From contig NZ_CP069213.1 of the NCBI RefSeq assembly GCF_016834455.1, positions 1,674,501 to 1,738,500 of the forward strand: 64,000 nt of DNA. Reading direction: 5' to 3'. The stretch comes from Shewanella litorisediminis (GTDB lineage: Bacteria > Pseudomonadota > Gammaproteobacteria > Enterobacterales > Shewanellaceae). The notes under the pieces were generated by a model, which was not told where the DNA came from, ran no database searches, and saw nothing but the letters and a program-made list of their open reading frames with translations. A program made the position numbers and the translations under genes. Shown piece by piece: positions 1 through 9,106 of the stretch. The number at the start of each line of letters is the position of its first letter. The stretch's first letter is position 1.

Positions 1-256
1 GCGACTGCTGCGCCTGGCGACCACGCTGGAGTTTGCTGTGCTGGGCGCCGTGGCAGGGATTGTGGCCGTGATAGTCACAGAAGCCGTACTTTATCTGCTT
101 AAAACCTGGGTATTCGAACTCAGCGTGAACTGGCACCTGCAGTGGTGGTTACAAGCGCCGCTGCTTGGGGCCGTATTGGTGGCTGTGCTCGGCTACTGGC
201 GCTGCCGGGAGCTTCTATCGCAAAGTTGCCTGTCGCTGCTGCGCACCGAGACCTGA
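1..256 (+). CDS. ABC transporter permease, C-terminal end (YbbP-like), partial
   Basis: Only the last ~84 residues are in the window; the frame is open from the left edge (base 2) to a TGA at 254-256. The segment holds two hydrophobic stretches (around LGAVAGIVAVIVTEAVLYL and LQAPLLGAVLVAVLGYW) separated by a short loop and ends in a charged tail. This arrangement and wording resemble the last transmembrane pair of the FtsX-type permease YbbP, the partner of the ATPase YbbA. Family assignment is from memory of the E. coli protein; any large MacB/FtsX-like permease would look similar over so short a piece. It is convergent with yfcH, with only 3 bp between stop codons. Confidence 0.55.
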   Translation, partial: RLLRLATTLEFAVLGAVAGIVAVIVTEAVLYLLKTWVFELSVNWHLQWWLQAPLLGAVLVAVLGYWRCRELLSQSCLSLLRTET

Positions 257-259
257 GTT

Positions 260-1147
260 TCACAGCAGGTCTTCCAGCGCCTGGCGCAAATAAGGAAAGC
301 GAAAACCGAACCCCGCCTCTATTGCCCTGTTGGGGAGAACATACTGGCCGGTCAGCACCATGATGGCGGCTTCCCCCAGTAAAGCGTGCAGGGCAAAGGC
401 GGGGGCAGGCAGCAGCGCCGGGCGGTGCAGTACCTCTCCCAGCGTTTGCGAAAACACCTTATTGCTCACCGGATTGGGTGCAGTGGCGTTAAAGACGCCA
501 CTGCATTTGGGATTGTTCAGCAAGAAGCGTATCAGACCAATCATATCTGCCATATGTATCCAGCTCATGCCCTGCTGACCACTGCCAATGGGGCCGCCAA
601 GTCCGAGCCTGAATGGGGGAAGCATCTTCGCCAGGGCTCCACCGTGTTTGCCAAGCACAATACCTGTGCGCAAAACACAGACCCGGGTAGCGTCGCTTGC
701 TGCATCCAGTGCCAGTTGCTCCCATTTTTCACAGAGCATGTGAGTGAATTCACTGTGAGCGCTTGAGGATTCTGTGACTGGCTGACTGCCCTGGGCACCG
801 TAATAGCCGATAGCCGAGCCGCTGATAAACACCGAGGGTGGCTCGCTGCTTTGCTGGATAAGGCCTGTGAGCAAGGAGGTCAGATCCCAGCGACTGTGGC
901 AGAGATGCTTTTTCTGAGCGTCGCTCCAGCGTTTGCCGACTATGGGTTCACCGGCAAGATTGATGACGGCGTCAAAGCCATTGAGGTTTTCCAGCTTATC
1001 CAGGGAGCGAAGATAATGGTGCTGCTCCCCCAGTAACTCAGCGGCAGCGCCCGTGTCCCGGGTGAGGATAGTGAGTTGATGTTCAGACAGGGCACTGACC
1101 AGTGCCCGACCAATAAATCCTGTGCCGCCTGTCAGTAGAATATTCAT
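260..1147 (-). CDS. yfcH: TIGR01777 family NAD(P)-binding epimerase-like protein YfcH
   Basis: A 295-residue extended-SDR protein. The start at MNILLTGGTGFIG places the Rossmann glycine motif (TGGTGFIG) at the very N-terminus; an upstream in-frame Met at 1180 would add an unlikely leader. The sugar-epimerase-like core includes a VFISGSAIGYYG segment containing the YxxxK-region tyrosines, and the C-terminal DUF1731-type end (VLPNRAIEAGFGFRFPYLRQAL) is typical of TIGR01777 proteins. Substrate is unknown for the family. It lies 57 bp downstream of folX on the same strand, the same pairing as in E. coli, so the two are probably co-transcribed. Confidence 0.9.
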   Translation of the reverse strand: MNILLTGGTGFIGRALVSALSEHQLTILTRDTGAAAELLGEQHHYLRSLDKLENLNGFDAVINLAGEPIVGKRWSDAQKKHLCHSRWDLTSLLTGLIQQSSEPPSVFISGSAIGYYGAQGSQPVTESSSAHSEFTHMLCEKWEQLALDAASDATRVCVLRTGIVLGKHGGALAKMLPPFRLGLGGPIGSGQQGMSWIHMADMIGLIRFLLNNPKCSGVFNATAPNPVSNKVFSQTLGEVLHRPALLPAPAFALHALLGEAAIMVLTGQYVLPNRAIEAGFGFRFPYLRQALEDLL

Positions 1148-1204
1148 AGGTTGCTCCGCCAATCTGCTTCTTACAAGCATATACCCTGCAAAGACATAAA
1201 GAGA

Positions 1205-1573
1205 TCAGGCGTCTTTGTGGTAACTGAGTTCCATGGAGACGGAATCGGCAAAACGCAGTGCGTGGGGCTTATCGACTTCAACCCTGGCATCCATGACACT
1301 GGTATGCTCAGAAGCAATGTCCAGCACCCGTGCGGTCAGGTGTTCAAGCAATGAAAAGCGGTTTTCTTCCACCAGGGCAATAATGCGTTTGGTAATGGTG
1401 CGGTAGTTCAGGGCATCGTCCATGTTGTCGCTCATTTGAGCCCTTCCGGCGTGATAGGCGATGACCACGTTGATGATAACGTCCTGTTTATTCTGGATCT
1501 CATCTTCTTTGATGCCAATATGGGTACGCAGGCGCAGATTTTTGATGCGAATCGTGGCGATCTCTGATTTCAT
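1205..1573 (-). CDS. folX: Dihydroneopterin triphosphate 2'-epimerase FolX
   Basis: A 122-residue single-domain pterin enzyme. The N-terminal [18 protein letters not shown] and the central [12 protein letters not shown], followed by the [17 protein letters not shown] helix and the [16 protein letters not shown] strand, are close to E. coli FolX and are distinct from the related aldolase FolB. FolX interconverts 7,8-dihydroneopterin triphosphate and dihydromonapterin triphosphate, feeding tetrahydromonapterin synthesis. The ATG at 1573 is the first of the frame and is divergent from the transporter gene that starts 80 bp away. Confidence 0.92.
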   Translation of the reverse strand: MKSEIATIRIKNLRLRTHIGIKEDEIQNKQDVIINVVIAYHAGRAQMSDNMDDALNYRTITKRIIALVEENRFSLLEHLTARVLDIASEHTSVMDARVEVDKPHALRFADSVSMELSYHKDA

Positions 1574-1652
1574 AACCGTGTCAACTTATCTGTCTTTGAT
1601 GGAAATTGAGGGCAAGGTTAGCAAGTTTTGTTTGAAATAGAAGGATTTTATT

Positions 1653-2729
1653 TTGCCAAACCCCTTTGAACAGACCTCGGTGGCTTTTCGTGGTTTTGCC
1701 ATTATGGCCTTTGTGGTGGTCATACTGGCGGGCATCAAGGCGGCCAGTCCCATCGTGGTGCCTTTTGTGCTGTCGGCCTTTATTGCGGTGATCTGCAACC
1801 CAGTCATCACCTGGATGATGCGTTTTCGGGTGCCCAAGTGGCTCGCGGTGATGTTGCTGATGTTTTTTATTGTGATGTTGGGGCTCTGGCTGGCCACCCT
1901 GGTCGGTAGCTCAATCAACGAATTTTCCAAGCAGTTACCCCACTATCGGGATCAGCTTATCCAACAGTTTGGCTGGGTGCTGGAAAAGCTGCAGACGTTA
2001 AATATCCGCATTTCCAAAGAGCAGGTGCTGGCTTATTTTGACCCGGGTATGGCGCTGTCGATGACCACCAATATGCTGTCGGGTGTGGGTAACGTGATGG
2101 CGAACCTGTTCCTGATAATCCTGACCATTGTATTTATGCTGTTTGAGGCCCAGTCCTTGCCGAAAAAAGTGCATTTGGCACTGGATGATCCGGACATGCG
2201 CCTGCAGCAAATCGACAAGTTTCTGCACTCGGTTAACCAATATATGGTGATAAAGACGCTGGTGAGCCTGGCCACCGGCGCCGTGGTGGGGATTGGCCTT
2301 GCGGTGATTGGGGTTGACTACGCGCTCCTTTGGGCGGTGATTGCCTTTTTGTTTAACTACATTCCCAATATCGGCTCGATTATCGCCGCCATTCCCGCTA
2401 TCCTGCTGGCCTTTATTCAACTTGGCCCCGCTGCTGCCGGTGGCACGGCGCTCCTCTACCTTGGCACCAACATGGTCATGGGCAACGTGATAGAACCCAA
2501 ATTCATGGGCAGGGGGCTGGGGTTGTCGACCCTGGTGGTGTTCCTGAGTTTGATATTCTGGGGATGGCTCCTGGGCTCGGTGGGCATGCTTTTATCAGTG
2601 CCACTGACCATGATTGTTAAAATTGCCCTGGAGCGCAGCAGCAGTGGCCGCTGGCTGGCCATATTGCTGGCGGATGACGTGGACTCAGAGCTTAAACCGG
2701 CCAATGATGCACCGGTAGATAAGGCCTGA
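1653..2729 (+). CDS. tqsA: AI-2E family transporter, TqsA-like
   Basis: A 358-residue multi-pass inner-membrane protein of the AI-2 exporter/PerM family. About eight hydrophobic segments are visible, with the family-typical long amphipathic region near residues 80-150 and the conserved run MGRGLGLSTLVVFLSLIFWG near residue 286, followed by GMLLSVPLTMIVKIALE. This block matches E. coli TqsA (YdgG) better than YdiK or PerM. TqsA affects export of the quorum signal AI-2 in E. coli; whether that holds here is untested. The start is TTG with an AAGGA ribosome-binding sequence 7 bp upstream. A hairpin lies just after the stop. Confidence 0.82.
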   Translation: MPNPFEQTSVAFRGFAIMAFVVVILAGIKAASPIVVPFVLSAFIAVICNPVITWMMRFRVPKWLAVMLLMFFIVMLGLWLATLVGSSINEFSKQLPHYRDQLIQQFGWVLEKLQTLNIRISKEQVLAYFDPGMALSMTTNMLSGVGNVMANLFLIILTIVFMLFEAQSLPKKVHLALDDPDMRLQQIDKFLHSVNQYMVIKTLVSLATGAVVGIGLAVIGVDYALLWAVIAFLFNYIPNIGSIIAAIPAILLAFIQLGPAAAGGTALLYLGTNMVMGNVIEPKFMGRGLGLSTLVVFLSLIFWGWLLGSVGMLLSVPLTMIVKIALERSSSGRWLAILLADDVDSELKPANDAPVDKA

Positions 2730-2748
2730 CATCCAATCATATTCCAAT

Positions 2749-2767
2749 TGGGCGGCCTGGCCGCCCA
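2749..2767 (+). terminator. Putative hairpin terminator after tqsA
   Basis: TGGGCGG / CCGCCCA form a 7-bp GC stem around CCTGG; the downstream TTGTATTTTC is only a weak T-run, so termination may be partial. Flanking AAT/ATT can lengthen the stem. Confidence 0.5.
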
Positions 2768-2808
2768 TTGTATTTTCAGAAGCCTATTTTTAGAGGAACC
2801 GGGTTTTC

Positions 2809-3735
2809 ATGCAGGCTTTTATCGACTTTTTAGCGACGGCCGATTTACCGGAAGATTGCCGACGTATATTCCACGGTCGCGGTGGCCGTTATCCCGGCGC
2901 CGAGCACCTGTGTCTTGATTGGTATGCCCCGGCGTTGCTGTTGACCTCTTTCAGTGAACTCAGCGCCGATGACCTGGCGATGGCTAAAGCCGCGTTGGAG
3001 GCGTTTTGGCAGCGGGTGGGTCAGGGTGCTCCCCTGACATGGGTGTACCAGTATCGCAGCGGTTCGGGTACCCGTACTGAATGCCTATGTGGTGAGTTGC
3101 CGGACTCTCATGTGATTGAAGAGCAGGGGCTTAAGTTTCGGGTGCATTTGATGCGCGGACAGAATCATGGGCTCTTTCTCGATATGCGCGAAGGTCGCCG
3201 CTTCGTACACCAGCATGCCAAGGGAAAGAAGGTACTGAATCTATTCAGTTATACCTGTGCTTTTTCGGTAGCAGCCCTGGCCGGCGGTGCAACCGAGGTG
3301 GTGAATATCGACATGGCCAAGGGCGCGCTCTCCATTGGCAAACAGAACCATGAGCTCAATGGACTGGTGGGGGGCGCCAGATTTTTGGGGCATGACATTT
3401 TCAGCAGTTGGGGCAAGCTGACCCGCTACGGCCCCTATGATTTGGTGATCGCCGATCCGCCAAGTAACCAAAAGGGCAGTTTTATTGCCACCAAGGACTA
3501 TGTGCGTTTGCTGAGACGTTTGCCCGAGCTGGTAAAGGAAGGCGGTGACCTGTTGCTGTGCCTGAATGCCCCTGAGCTTGGCAGTGACTTTTTGATGTCA
3601 CAGGTCGCCGAGACGGCACCATCGTTGGCGTTTGTATCACGTATCGCCAATCCTGCAGTGTACGCCGACGTGGACGAGGAGAAGTCATTGAAGGTGCTGC
3701 ACTATCAAAAGCATACACCCGCCGAAGATGCCTGA
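2809..3735 (+). CDS. Class I SAM-dependent methyltransferase, RlmI/RlmK-like
   Basis: A 308-residue protein. The C-terminal two thirds is a Rossmann methyltransferase: GLFLDMREGRRFV precedes motif I (VLNLFSYTCAFSVAALAGGA), an acidic strand end (VVNIDMAKGAL) and motif IV DPPSNQKGSF. The order LDMREGR - NLFSYT - DPP is characteristic of the RlmI/RlmK 23S rRNA methyltransferases, but the usual N-terminal PUA (RlmI) or THUMP (RlmL) domain is missing and the first ~110 residues are different. The catalytic Cys/Asn context DPPS is compatible with base methylation; an rRNA target is inferred. Starts 79 bp after tqsA with AGAGGAA upstream of ATG. Confidence 0.8.
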   Translation: MQAFIDFLATADLPEDCRRIFHGRGGRYPGAEHLCLDWYAPALLLTSFSELSADDLAMAKAALEAFWQRVGQGAPLTWVYQYRSGSGTRTECLCGELPDSHVIEEQGLKFRVHLMRGQNHGLFLDMREGRRFVHQHAKGKKVLNLFSYTCAFSVAALAGGATEVVNIDMAKGALSIGKQNHELNGLVGGARFLGHDIFSSWGKLTRYGPYDLVIADPPSNQKGSFIATKDYVRLLRRLPELVKEGGDLLLCLNAPELGSDFLMSQVAETAPSLAFVSRIANPAVYADVDEEKSLKVLHYQKHTPAEDA

Positions 3736-3780
3736 TGTGCACCTTGGGTATGTAATTACCTCACTAATGCGAGACAGAAT

Positions 3781-3804
3781 AAAAGGGCCTCTTTTGGCCC
3801 TTTT
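3781..3804. terminator. Bidirectional intrinsic terminator
   Basis: AAAAGGGCC / GGCCCTTTT stem with TCTTTT loop and T-runs in both directions. It sits between convergent genes (methyltransferase on plus, small protein on minus). Confidence 0.85.
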
Positions 3805-3814
3805 TATCGATGAG

Positions 3815-4033
3815 TCAATAGGTTAAACGTTCCGGAAACGTCGAGTGTCCGTTGTTCTCGAGCCAGGATGCGATGTGCAGGGGATCGCTCAGACTATGCA
3901 TTTCATTACATAACCTGTCTTGCACATCCAGTGGGATATGCATGTTTTCCATAAACATCCTCATCCCCAATATGTCCCCACGTCCAATGAGGGCCGCAAG
4001 CCTGCCGGCCTGAAAGTCTATCAGCGCATTCAT
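3815..4033 (-). CDS. Small hypothetical protein (72 aa)
   Basis: Not recognised. The 72-residue product is soluble-looking with a helical N-terminal half (MNALIDFQAGRLAALIGRG) and a C-terminal half containing IPLDVQDRLCNEM and WLENNGHS. It is likely real because a strong GGAGG ribosome-binding sequence lies 7 bp before the ATG and a terminator follows the stop. It has no signal peptide or membrane segment and is transcribed away from the leader region of the next plus-strand gene. Confidence 0.6.
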   Translation of the reverse strand: MNALIDFQAGRLAALIGRGDILGMRMFMENMHIPLDVQDRLCNEMHSLSDPLHIASWLENNGHSTFPERLTY

Positions 4034-4471
4034 ATGACAGCCTCCAACAGTTGACTTTTAACTAATAGCACCGCAGTAAGCGCGGCGCCTAGACTGTTTC
4101 GTTGTAAAAATCAATCCGTACCAAATAAATTCAGCTGTTGCTCCCACAGGGAATGCGGCTCTGCTGATAAGTCATTTTGAAAGACTTTCATGGCGCATTA
4201 CTGATTGGTGACTTTTTGAGCGTTTGTTTGCGGGTTTTAACCAAAAAATGGCAACAAAAGTGAAAGTAAACTGTAATCTTTGATTTTTAGTTGGTATACT
4301 GCGCCCCGTAATCGAGCCACTGGCGGTACCCTTGGACAAGATGTCCTCAACGATAAGGGATGCGCACAGAGTCGGCGCTGTCAGCCCTCAGACAGGGATT
4401 ACAACGAGTTCATGTCTGCGAAGAATAGACAGAACCTCAGTACCCGACCCAAACCAAAGCTGGAGTCCGTT
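4034..4471. other. Intergenic region with promoter and structured leader
   Basis: No convincing gene. The left half contains AT-rich promoter-like DNA and the small palindrome GAAAGACTTTC. An extended -10 element (TGGTATACT, 4292-4300) starts a probable plus-strand transcript near 4307, whose first ~100 nt can fold into several hairpins before the small ORF at 4472. Confidence 0.5.
4292..4300 (+). promoter_or_regulatory. Extended -10 promoter
   Basis: TGGTATACT combines a TG extended element with a 5/6 match to TATAAT. A -35 element is weak (TGTAAT at 4272), which is common for extended -10 promoters. It would drive the leader and small ORF at 4472. Confidence 0.55.
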
Positions 4472-4570
4472 ATGGAAATTCATGAGTACGAAAACGCGTA
4501 TTATCAGGTGCAGGATGAAGTGATCGAGTCTTTGCCCCTGGAAAAGGACGAAGAAGCGTTTTTGGATTGA
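4472..4570 (+). CDS. Small acidic hypothetical protein (32 aa, or 52 aa from 4412)
   Basis: Not recognised. The preferred start (MEIHEYENAYYQVQDEVIES...) has a GGAG ribosome-binding sequence 6 bp upstream. An alternative in-frame ATG at 4412 (MSAKNRQNLS...) would add 20 basic residues but has only a weak binding sequence. The peptide is strongly acidic with an EKDEEAFLD tail and many tyrosines early. It is followed by a strong terminator at 4620-4647, and preceded by a long structured leader, so the transcript may act as RNA as well as mRNA. Confidence 0.5.
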   Translation: MEIHEYENAYYQVQDEVIESLPLEKDEEAFLD

Positions 4571-4619
4571 GAATCCTCCATGTCCCGGGACATGCAGACC
4601 TAAAAAAATAATAATCAGT

Positions 4620-4647
4620 AAAAAGGCCACCCTCGGGTGGCCTTTTT
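4620..4647. terminator. Bidirectional intrinsic terminator
   Basis: AAAAAGGCCACC / GGTGGCCTTTTT with CTCG loop, a textbook stem with T-runs both ways, between the small plus-strand gene and the minus-strand lipoprotein gene. Confidence 0.9.
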
Positions 4648-4663
4648 CATGGGCGGTGTAATC

Positions 4664-5101
4664 TCAACCATTCGCGGCGCGTTTTTCGGTCATAATCTCG
4701 ACAATCACCCAGTTTTTGCCTCGTTTGTTCAGCCTTACGGTTCTGTCATCCAGCCAGGGCTGGCCGCCTCTGAGACCCTTGAGTTTCACCTTAACGGTGA
4801 CATCGTCGGTGAATTTGCGAAAGAAGTCGATATCGATTTCTTCGATTTCCAATTCCACGTCTGTCATCGACAGGTTAAGCATATGCCGCTGTACCGAGGC
4901 GGCAATGTGGTAGTGGCCGAGCACCTCCTGCATAGGGGCGTCCACAAAGCGTTTGGCCTCTGCTACATCGCGGTTGACGTATATGGCGCTGAAGAAGCCC
5001 AGGCTAACCTGCTCGGGCGTCAGGTTCGGGCTGGTGGCGCTTTCAACGGACTCATTGCAACCTGCAAGCATGAAAAACACTATCAACAAAAATGCGCGCA
5101 T
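4664..5101 (-). CDS. Putative lipoprotein (145 aa)
   Basis: A lipoprotein signal is clear: MRAFLLIVFFMLAGC with lipobox LAGC and predicted lipidation at Cys15. The mature part resembles the NTF2-like/DUF4878 fold in layout: a helical segment (EQVSLGFFSAIYVNRDVAEAKRF) followed by alternating strands with many charged residues (VELEIEEIDIDFF, VTVKVKLKGL) and a final WVIVEIM strand. That fold is a guess from pattern only. Asn at position +2 after Cys does not give a clear inner-membrane retention signal, so an outer-membrane location is plausible. Function unknown. Confidence 0.7.
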   Translation of the reverse strand: MRAFLLIVFFMLAGCNESVESATSPNLTPEQVSLGFFSAIYVNRDVAEAKRFVDAPMQEVLGHYHIAASVQRHMLNLSMTDVELEIEEIDIDFFRKFTDDVTVKVKLKGLRGGQPWLDDRTVRLNKRGKNWVIVEIMTEKRAANG

Positions 5102-5228
5102 GGGTACCTGCTAACTGATGATTAACACCCTAAGTATCAGAAATTTCAGCTTTCAGTACAAGGGATGGATTTGATCTCTTGCGATCTGCAACGAAAACTG
5201 TCATATCTGTAAAGCTGAGCTTCGCATC

Positions 5229-5251
5229 TTATCCACAGAATCTGTGGACAA
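5229..5251. promoter_or_regulatory. Inverted pair of DnaA-box-like sites
   Basis: TTATCCACA (5229-5237) is an exact consensus DnaA box; TGTGGACAA (5243-5251) is its near-perfect inverted partner (TTGTCCACA on the other strand). Together they form a 23-bp palindrome with one mismatch. It lies upstream of the minus-strand lipoprotein gene. Confidence 0.5.
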
Positions 5252-5453
5252 GTATGTTGAAGAATGAGGATATTTATCTTAAGTGGTTGCCACCGCAGTA
5301 TTTTGACGGTTGGCTAAAAAATTGTCGCTTGTTTGTTCGGCGTTTTTTGGTCGACTTTTCTACGCCTTCATCCCCCAGTCTTCAACTACAAAGATCGCTT
5401 TCCTGATCCCCTGAGAGCCTGCGGATCCTAAAAATATCCAGACAGTGAGCAAT

Positions 5454-5483
5454 AAAAAACGCCATCAATGGACGGCGTTTTTT
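5454..5483 (-). terminator. Intrinsic terminator of ackA-pta
   Basis: AAAAAACGCC / GGCGTTTTTT flanking ATCAATGGAC; read on the minus strand it follows pta by about 18 bp. Confidence 0.85.
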
Positions 5484-5500
5484 TATTCGTGATTGTGGGG

Positions 5501-7642
5501 TTACTGCTGCTGTGTCGCCTGAATAGCGGTCAGGGCGATGGTGTAAACGATGTCGTCTACCAGGGCGCCGCGGGACAGGTCGTTCACCGGTTTTCTCATG
5601 CCCTGCAGCATAGGGCCGATGCTGATTAGCTCTGCGCTTCGCTGCACGGCTTTGTAGGTGGTGTTACCGGTATTGAGATCGGGGAACACAAACACAGTAG
5701 CCTTACCTGCGACAGGACTGTCCGGTGCCTTTGAGCGTGCCACGTTTGGCATCACCGCAGCATCGTACTGCAATGGGCCGTCGATGATGAGATCGGGGCG
5801 CTTCTCTTTGGCGATGCGGGTGGCTTCGCGAACCTTGTCCACATCAGAGCCTGTGCCCGAGTTACCGGTGGAGTAACTTATCATGGCGACGCGGGGCTCA
5901 ATGCCAAAGGCCTTGGCTGACTCAGCCGACTGAATGGCGATGTCGGCCAGTTGTTCTGCATTGGGGTCTGGGTTGATGGCGCAGTCGCCATACACCAGCA
6001 CCTGATCCGGCATCAGCATAAAGAAGATAGACGACACCAGGCTGGAGCCGGGAGCCGTTTTGATAAGCTGCAGCGGTGGGCGAATGGTGTTGGCGGTGGT
6101 GTTCACTGCACCAGACACAATGCCGTCCACTTCGTCTTCGGCCAGCATCATGGTAGCAAGCACCATATTGTCTTCCAGCTGTTCACGGGCCACCACTTCG
6201 GTCAGGCCCTTGTGGCGACGCAGATTCAGCATGGGCTCAACATATTGCTCGCGGATATCTTCGGGGTCGAGAATCTCAACGCCTTCACCCAGCACCACAT
6301 CCTGGGCTGCAGCAATACGCAAAATTTCGTCTCGTTTACCCAAAAGCACACAGCGGGCGATTCCGCGTTCGGCGCAAATGCTGGCCGCCTTGATGGTACG
6401 GGGCTCGTCGCCTTCCGGCAGCACGATGCACTTTTTCGCGGCGCGGGCCAGCTCAGTCAGCTTGTAGCGGAACGCCGGAGGTGACAGGCGATGTTCGCGG
6501 GGCGAATTTTCGGTCACGCTTTCAATCCAGCTTTGGTCGATGTGGCTGGCCACATATTCCTGCACCAGTTCGATACGCACGGCATCATCTACCGGCACTT
6601 CGTGGTTAAAGCGCTGGATATTCAGCGAGGTTTGCCAGGTGTTGGTGTCTATCATAAACACCGGCAGACCGGTTTCGAAGGCCTGTTCACACAGCTTCAA
6701 TACTTCTGGCTCAGGCTCGTATGAGCCGGTGAGCAGCAGGGCGCCAATCTTCACACCATTCATGGCCGCAAGGCAGGCTGCCACAATCACATCGGAGCGA
6801 TCGCCCGAGGTCACCAGCAGCGAGTCGGTGCGGAAGTGACTGAGCATATTGGGAATGGAGCGGGCACAGAAGGTCACCTTACGCAGACGACGGGTGTTCA
6901 TCTCGCCGGCATTGAGGATGCGTGCATGTAGGTGCTTGGCAAGGTCTGAGGCGCGGGGGGACACCAGATCCAGGTTATAAGGCACGCTGCCGAGGATGCG
7001 CAGCTTGCTCTTGCCGGGCAGCTGGAACATGGCAGTGGCATCGCCTTTTTGGATGTCCTGATGGTCAAACACTTCCGATAAGTCAGGACGGGTGCGTCCT
7101 TCGTCGTCCACCGGTGCACCAATCTTGTTGATCACAGCGCCAATCAGGCGCTTGTTCTTGGCGCCGCCCCAGCTGTTGTAGGCGATTTCCAGGCGGTTCA
7201 TCAGCGCATTCGGGGTGTCGTTGCCGGGGGTGGCAATGAAAATCACGTCGGCATCCAGCGCCTTGGCGATGGCGTAGTTCACATCATCGGAGAAAGAATG
7301 GCTGCGGGTTGGCACCAAACCTTCAATGATGAGGGTCTCGGTATTGGCAGCAATTTCATTGGCGCGGGCAATGATTTGCTCCATCAGCACATCGGTCTGG
7401 TCTGTGCGGATGAGCGACTCAGCATGTTGCATGTCGAAGGGCTCAAGCGGGTTCACCGTGGGCGACTTGGACAAAATAGTGGTTGAGCGCTCTGGACCTG
7501 AGTCGGCAGGGCGCTGCTGGCTGATGGGCTTAAAGAACTGCACCTTGACGCCGTGGCGTTCCAGTGCGCGCACCATGCCCAGGCTCAGAGAGGTGAGGCC
7601 AACGCCTGTGCCTATGGGAACCAACATGATGTTGCGGGACAT
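5501..7642 (-). CDS. pta: Phosphate acetyltransferase
   Basis: A 713-residue long-form Pta, essentially the E. coli length (714). Order: N-terminal P-loop-like CobB/BioD-type domain ([17 protein letters not shown] at the start, residues ~1-210), central DRTGG-type domain (~220-340, containing [19 protein letters not shown]), and the C-terminal phosphotransacetylase domain (~390-713) with [34 protein letters not shown] and [16 protein letters not shown]. It converts acetyl-CoA plus phosphate to acetyl phosphate. The start MSRNIML was chosen over an upstream Met because it matches E. coli. It follows ackA by 92 bp, the usual order for acetate overflow and for regenerating ATP in fermentation. 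Confidence 0.97.
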   Translation of the reverse strand: MSRNIMLVPIGTGVGLTSLSLGMVRALERHGVKVQFFKPISQQRPADSGPERSTTILSKSPTVNPLEPFDMQHAESLIRTDQTDVLMEQIIARANEIAANTETLIIEGLVPTRSHSFSDDVNYAIAKALDADVIFIATPGNDTPNALMNRLEIAYNSWGGAKNKRLIGAVINKIGAPVDDEGRTRPDLSEVFDHQDIQKGDATAMFQLPGKSKLRILGSVPYNLDLVSPRASDLAKHLHARILNAGEMNTRRLRKVTFCARSIPNMLSHFRTDSLLVTSGDRSDVIVAACLAAMNGVKIGALLLTGSYEPEPEVLKLCEQAFETGLPVFMIDTNTWQTSLNIQRFNHEVPVDDAVRIELVQEYVASHIDQSWIESVTENSPREHRLSPPAFRYKLTELARAAKKCIVLPEGDEPRTIKAASICAERGIARCVLLGKRDEILRIAAAQDVVLGEGVEILDPEDIREQYVEPMLNLRRHKGLTEVVAREQLEDNMVLATMMLAEDEVDGIVSGAVNTTANTIRPPLQLIKTAPGSSLVSSIFFMLMPDQVLVYGDCAINPDPNAEQLADIAIQSAESAKAFGIEPRVAMISYSTGNSGTGSDVDKVREATRIAKEKRPDLIIDGPLQYDAAVMPNVARSKAPDSPVAGKATVFVFPDLNTGNTTYKAVQRSAELISIGPMLQGMRKPVNDLSRGALVDDIVYTIALTAIQATQQQ

Positions 7643-7701
7643 AAAGTACCTCTTGTGGTGTTGCTGTGATGGGCGGGCCATCAGATGCGTTACAATGCAA
7701 A

Positions 7702-7728
7702 GCCGCCCGCGGGTATCCCCGGGGCGGC
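7702..7728 (-). other. GC-rich hairpin in the ackA-pta intercistronic gap
   Basis: GCCGCCC / GGGCGGC enclosing CGGG / CCCG gives an 11-bp stem with one bulged base and a TATC loop. No T-run follows, so it may stabilise or separate the two mRNA halves rather than terminate. Confidence 0.5.
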
Positions 7729-7734
7729 GGCGCC

Positions 7735-8934
7735 TTATTTACTGACCAGGCGCAGTGAGTCTTCGGCAATGACCCACTCTTCGTTGGTGGGGATCACCAT
7801 GGCTACCGGGCTGCCATCTTTGGTAATCACGCCTTGCTTGCCGAAGCGGGCTGCCTTGTTACGCTCGCTGTCGACTTCAAACTTAAAGATTTCAAGCAGA
7901 TTCAGTACTTTTTCGCGGATAAGGTCGGAGTTTTCGCCGATACCGCCGGTAAATACGACAGCGTCCAAACGGCCCAGCGGCACTGTGTAGGAGGCGATGT
8001 ACTTGGCGAGGCGATAGCAGAAGATTTCCAGCGCCAGGGTCGCGCCCTTGTGGCCTTCGGCGTAGCCTTCTTCGATACCGCGACAATCGTTGGTGAGCTC
8101 AGAAATACCCAGCAAACCACTTTGCTTGTTCATCAGGTTATTCACTTCATCCAGGGTGTAGCCCAGCTGATGCACCAGATGGTAGATGATGGATGGGTCC
8201 AAATCGCCACAGCGGGTGCCCATAACCAGACCTTCCAGCGGGGTCAGACCCATGGAGGTGTCTACACTCTTGCCGCCTTTCACGGCGGTCACAGAGGCGC
8301 CGTTACCCAGATGGGCACAAATCACGTTGGTGTCATTCACGTCTTTACCGAGCGCCTTGGCGGCTTCGCGGCTCACGAACAAATGGCTGGTGCCGTGCAT
8401 GCCGTAGCGGCGGATGCCGTGTTCGCGGTAGAGCTTATAGGGCAGGGCATAGATATAGGCGCGGTCCGGCATGCTCTGGTGGAAGGCTGTGTCAAACACC
8501 GCCACCTGTGGCAGCGCAGGGAAAGAGGCCTGTGCAGCGCGGATACCGATAAGGTGTGCAGGGTTATGAAGTGGCGCCAGAGAGGCACAATCTTCGATGC
8601 CCCTGAGGACGGCATCATCGATAATCATGGAGTGGGTGAACTTTTCGCCCCCGTGAACGATGCGGTGGCCAATGGCAATCAGCTGACCTTTCAGTTCGGG
8701 CTCATTCACCAAAATTTTGTTGACTATGTATTCCACCGCTTCGCGGTGAGCGCTGAAGGCGCCCAAACTGGCTTCGTGTTTCTCGCCGCGCAACTTCCAC
8801 TTGATGCGGGCGTTTTCCAGGCCAAAGCACTCGGCGAGACCTGAAATTTTTTCGTCGCCATTGGTGGCGTCCAGAATGGCAAACTTCAGTGAAGAGCTGC
8901 CACAGTTGAGTACCAGAACCAAAGTATTGGACAT
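7735..8934 (-). CDS. ackA: Acetate kinase
   Basis: A 399-residue ASKHA-fold kinase (E. coli 400). Motifs: N-terminal [15 protein letters not shown] phosphate loop, [12 protein letters not shown] with the substrate-binding Arg/His, [10 protein letters not shown] with the catalytic Asp, [31 protein letters not shown] and the C-terminal [14 protein letters not shown] adenosine motif. It makes acetate plus ATP from acetyl phosphate. The start [10 protein letters not shown] was chosen because the upstream in-frame extension lacks homology-like sequence. It is divergent from yfbV, as in E. coli, and heads the ackA-pta operon. Confidence 0.97.
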   Translation of the reverse strand: MSNTLVLVLNCGSSSLKFAILDATNGDEKISGLAECFGLENARIKWKLRGEKHEASLGAFSAHREAVEYIVNKILVNEPELKGQLIAIGHRIVHGGEKFTHSMIIDDAVLRGIEDCASLAPLHNPAHLIGIRAAQASFPALPQVAVFDTAFHQSMPDRAYIYALPYKLYREHGIRRYGMHGTSHLFVSREAAKALGKDVNDTNVICAHLGNGASVTAVKGGKSVDTSMGLTPLEGLVMGTRCGDLDPSIIYHLVHQLGYTLDEVNNLMNKQSGLLGISELTNDCRGIEEGYAEGHKGATLALEIFCYRLAKYIASYTVPLGRLDAVVFTGGIGENSDLIREKVLNLLEIFKFEVDSERNKAARFGKQGVITKDGSPVAMVIPTNEEWVIAEDSLRLVSK

Positions 8935-9106
8935 GATAAAACCTTTTTGCGTCATGAATATAGTTGGCCGGATCTTGCTCCGGCGACTTTGCCTGGCGGG
9001 CAGGCCATTAACACTTCTCATCTGCTTCCCTGAGCCACGCTTGGGAAGCCGACTGCCTTTGTGCTAAGGTTAAAGCAGTCTGTGTTGTCCATAGGTTCCC
9101 GGGTTG

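Larger units (their letters stand above)
5102..5500. other. Intergenic region with DnaA-box palindrome
   Basis: About 400 bp with no supported gene; a 75-codon TTG-initiated frame here looks random. Its notable element is an inverted pair of DnaA-box-like sequences at 5229-5251. The pta terminator ends the region. Confidence 0.5.

Noticed and set aside
5179..5406. 75-codon frame overlapping the DnaA-box palindrome
   Set aside because: TTG start without a ribosome-binding sequence and no family-like features.
7834..8844. Long (336-codon) frame antisense to ackA
   Set aside because: Shadow frame caused by codon bias in a high-GC conserved gene; the ackA motifs are on the other strand.
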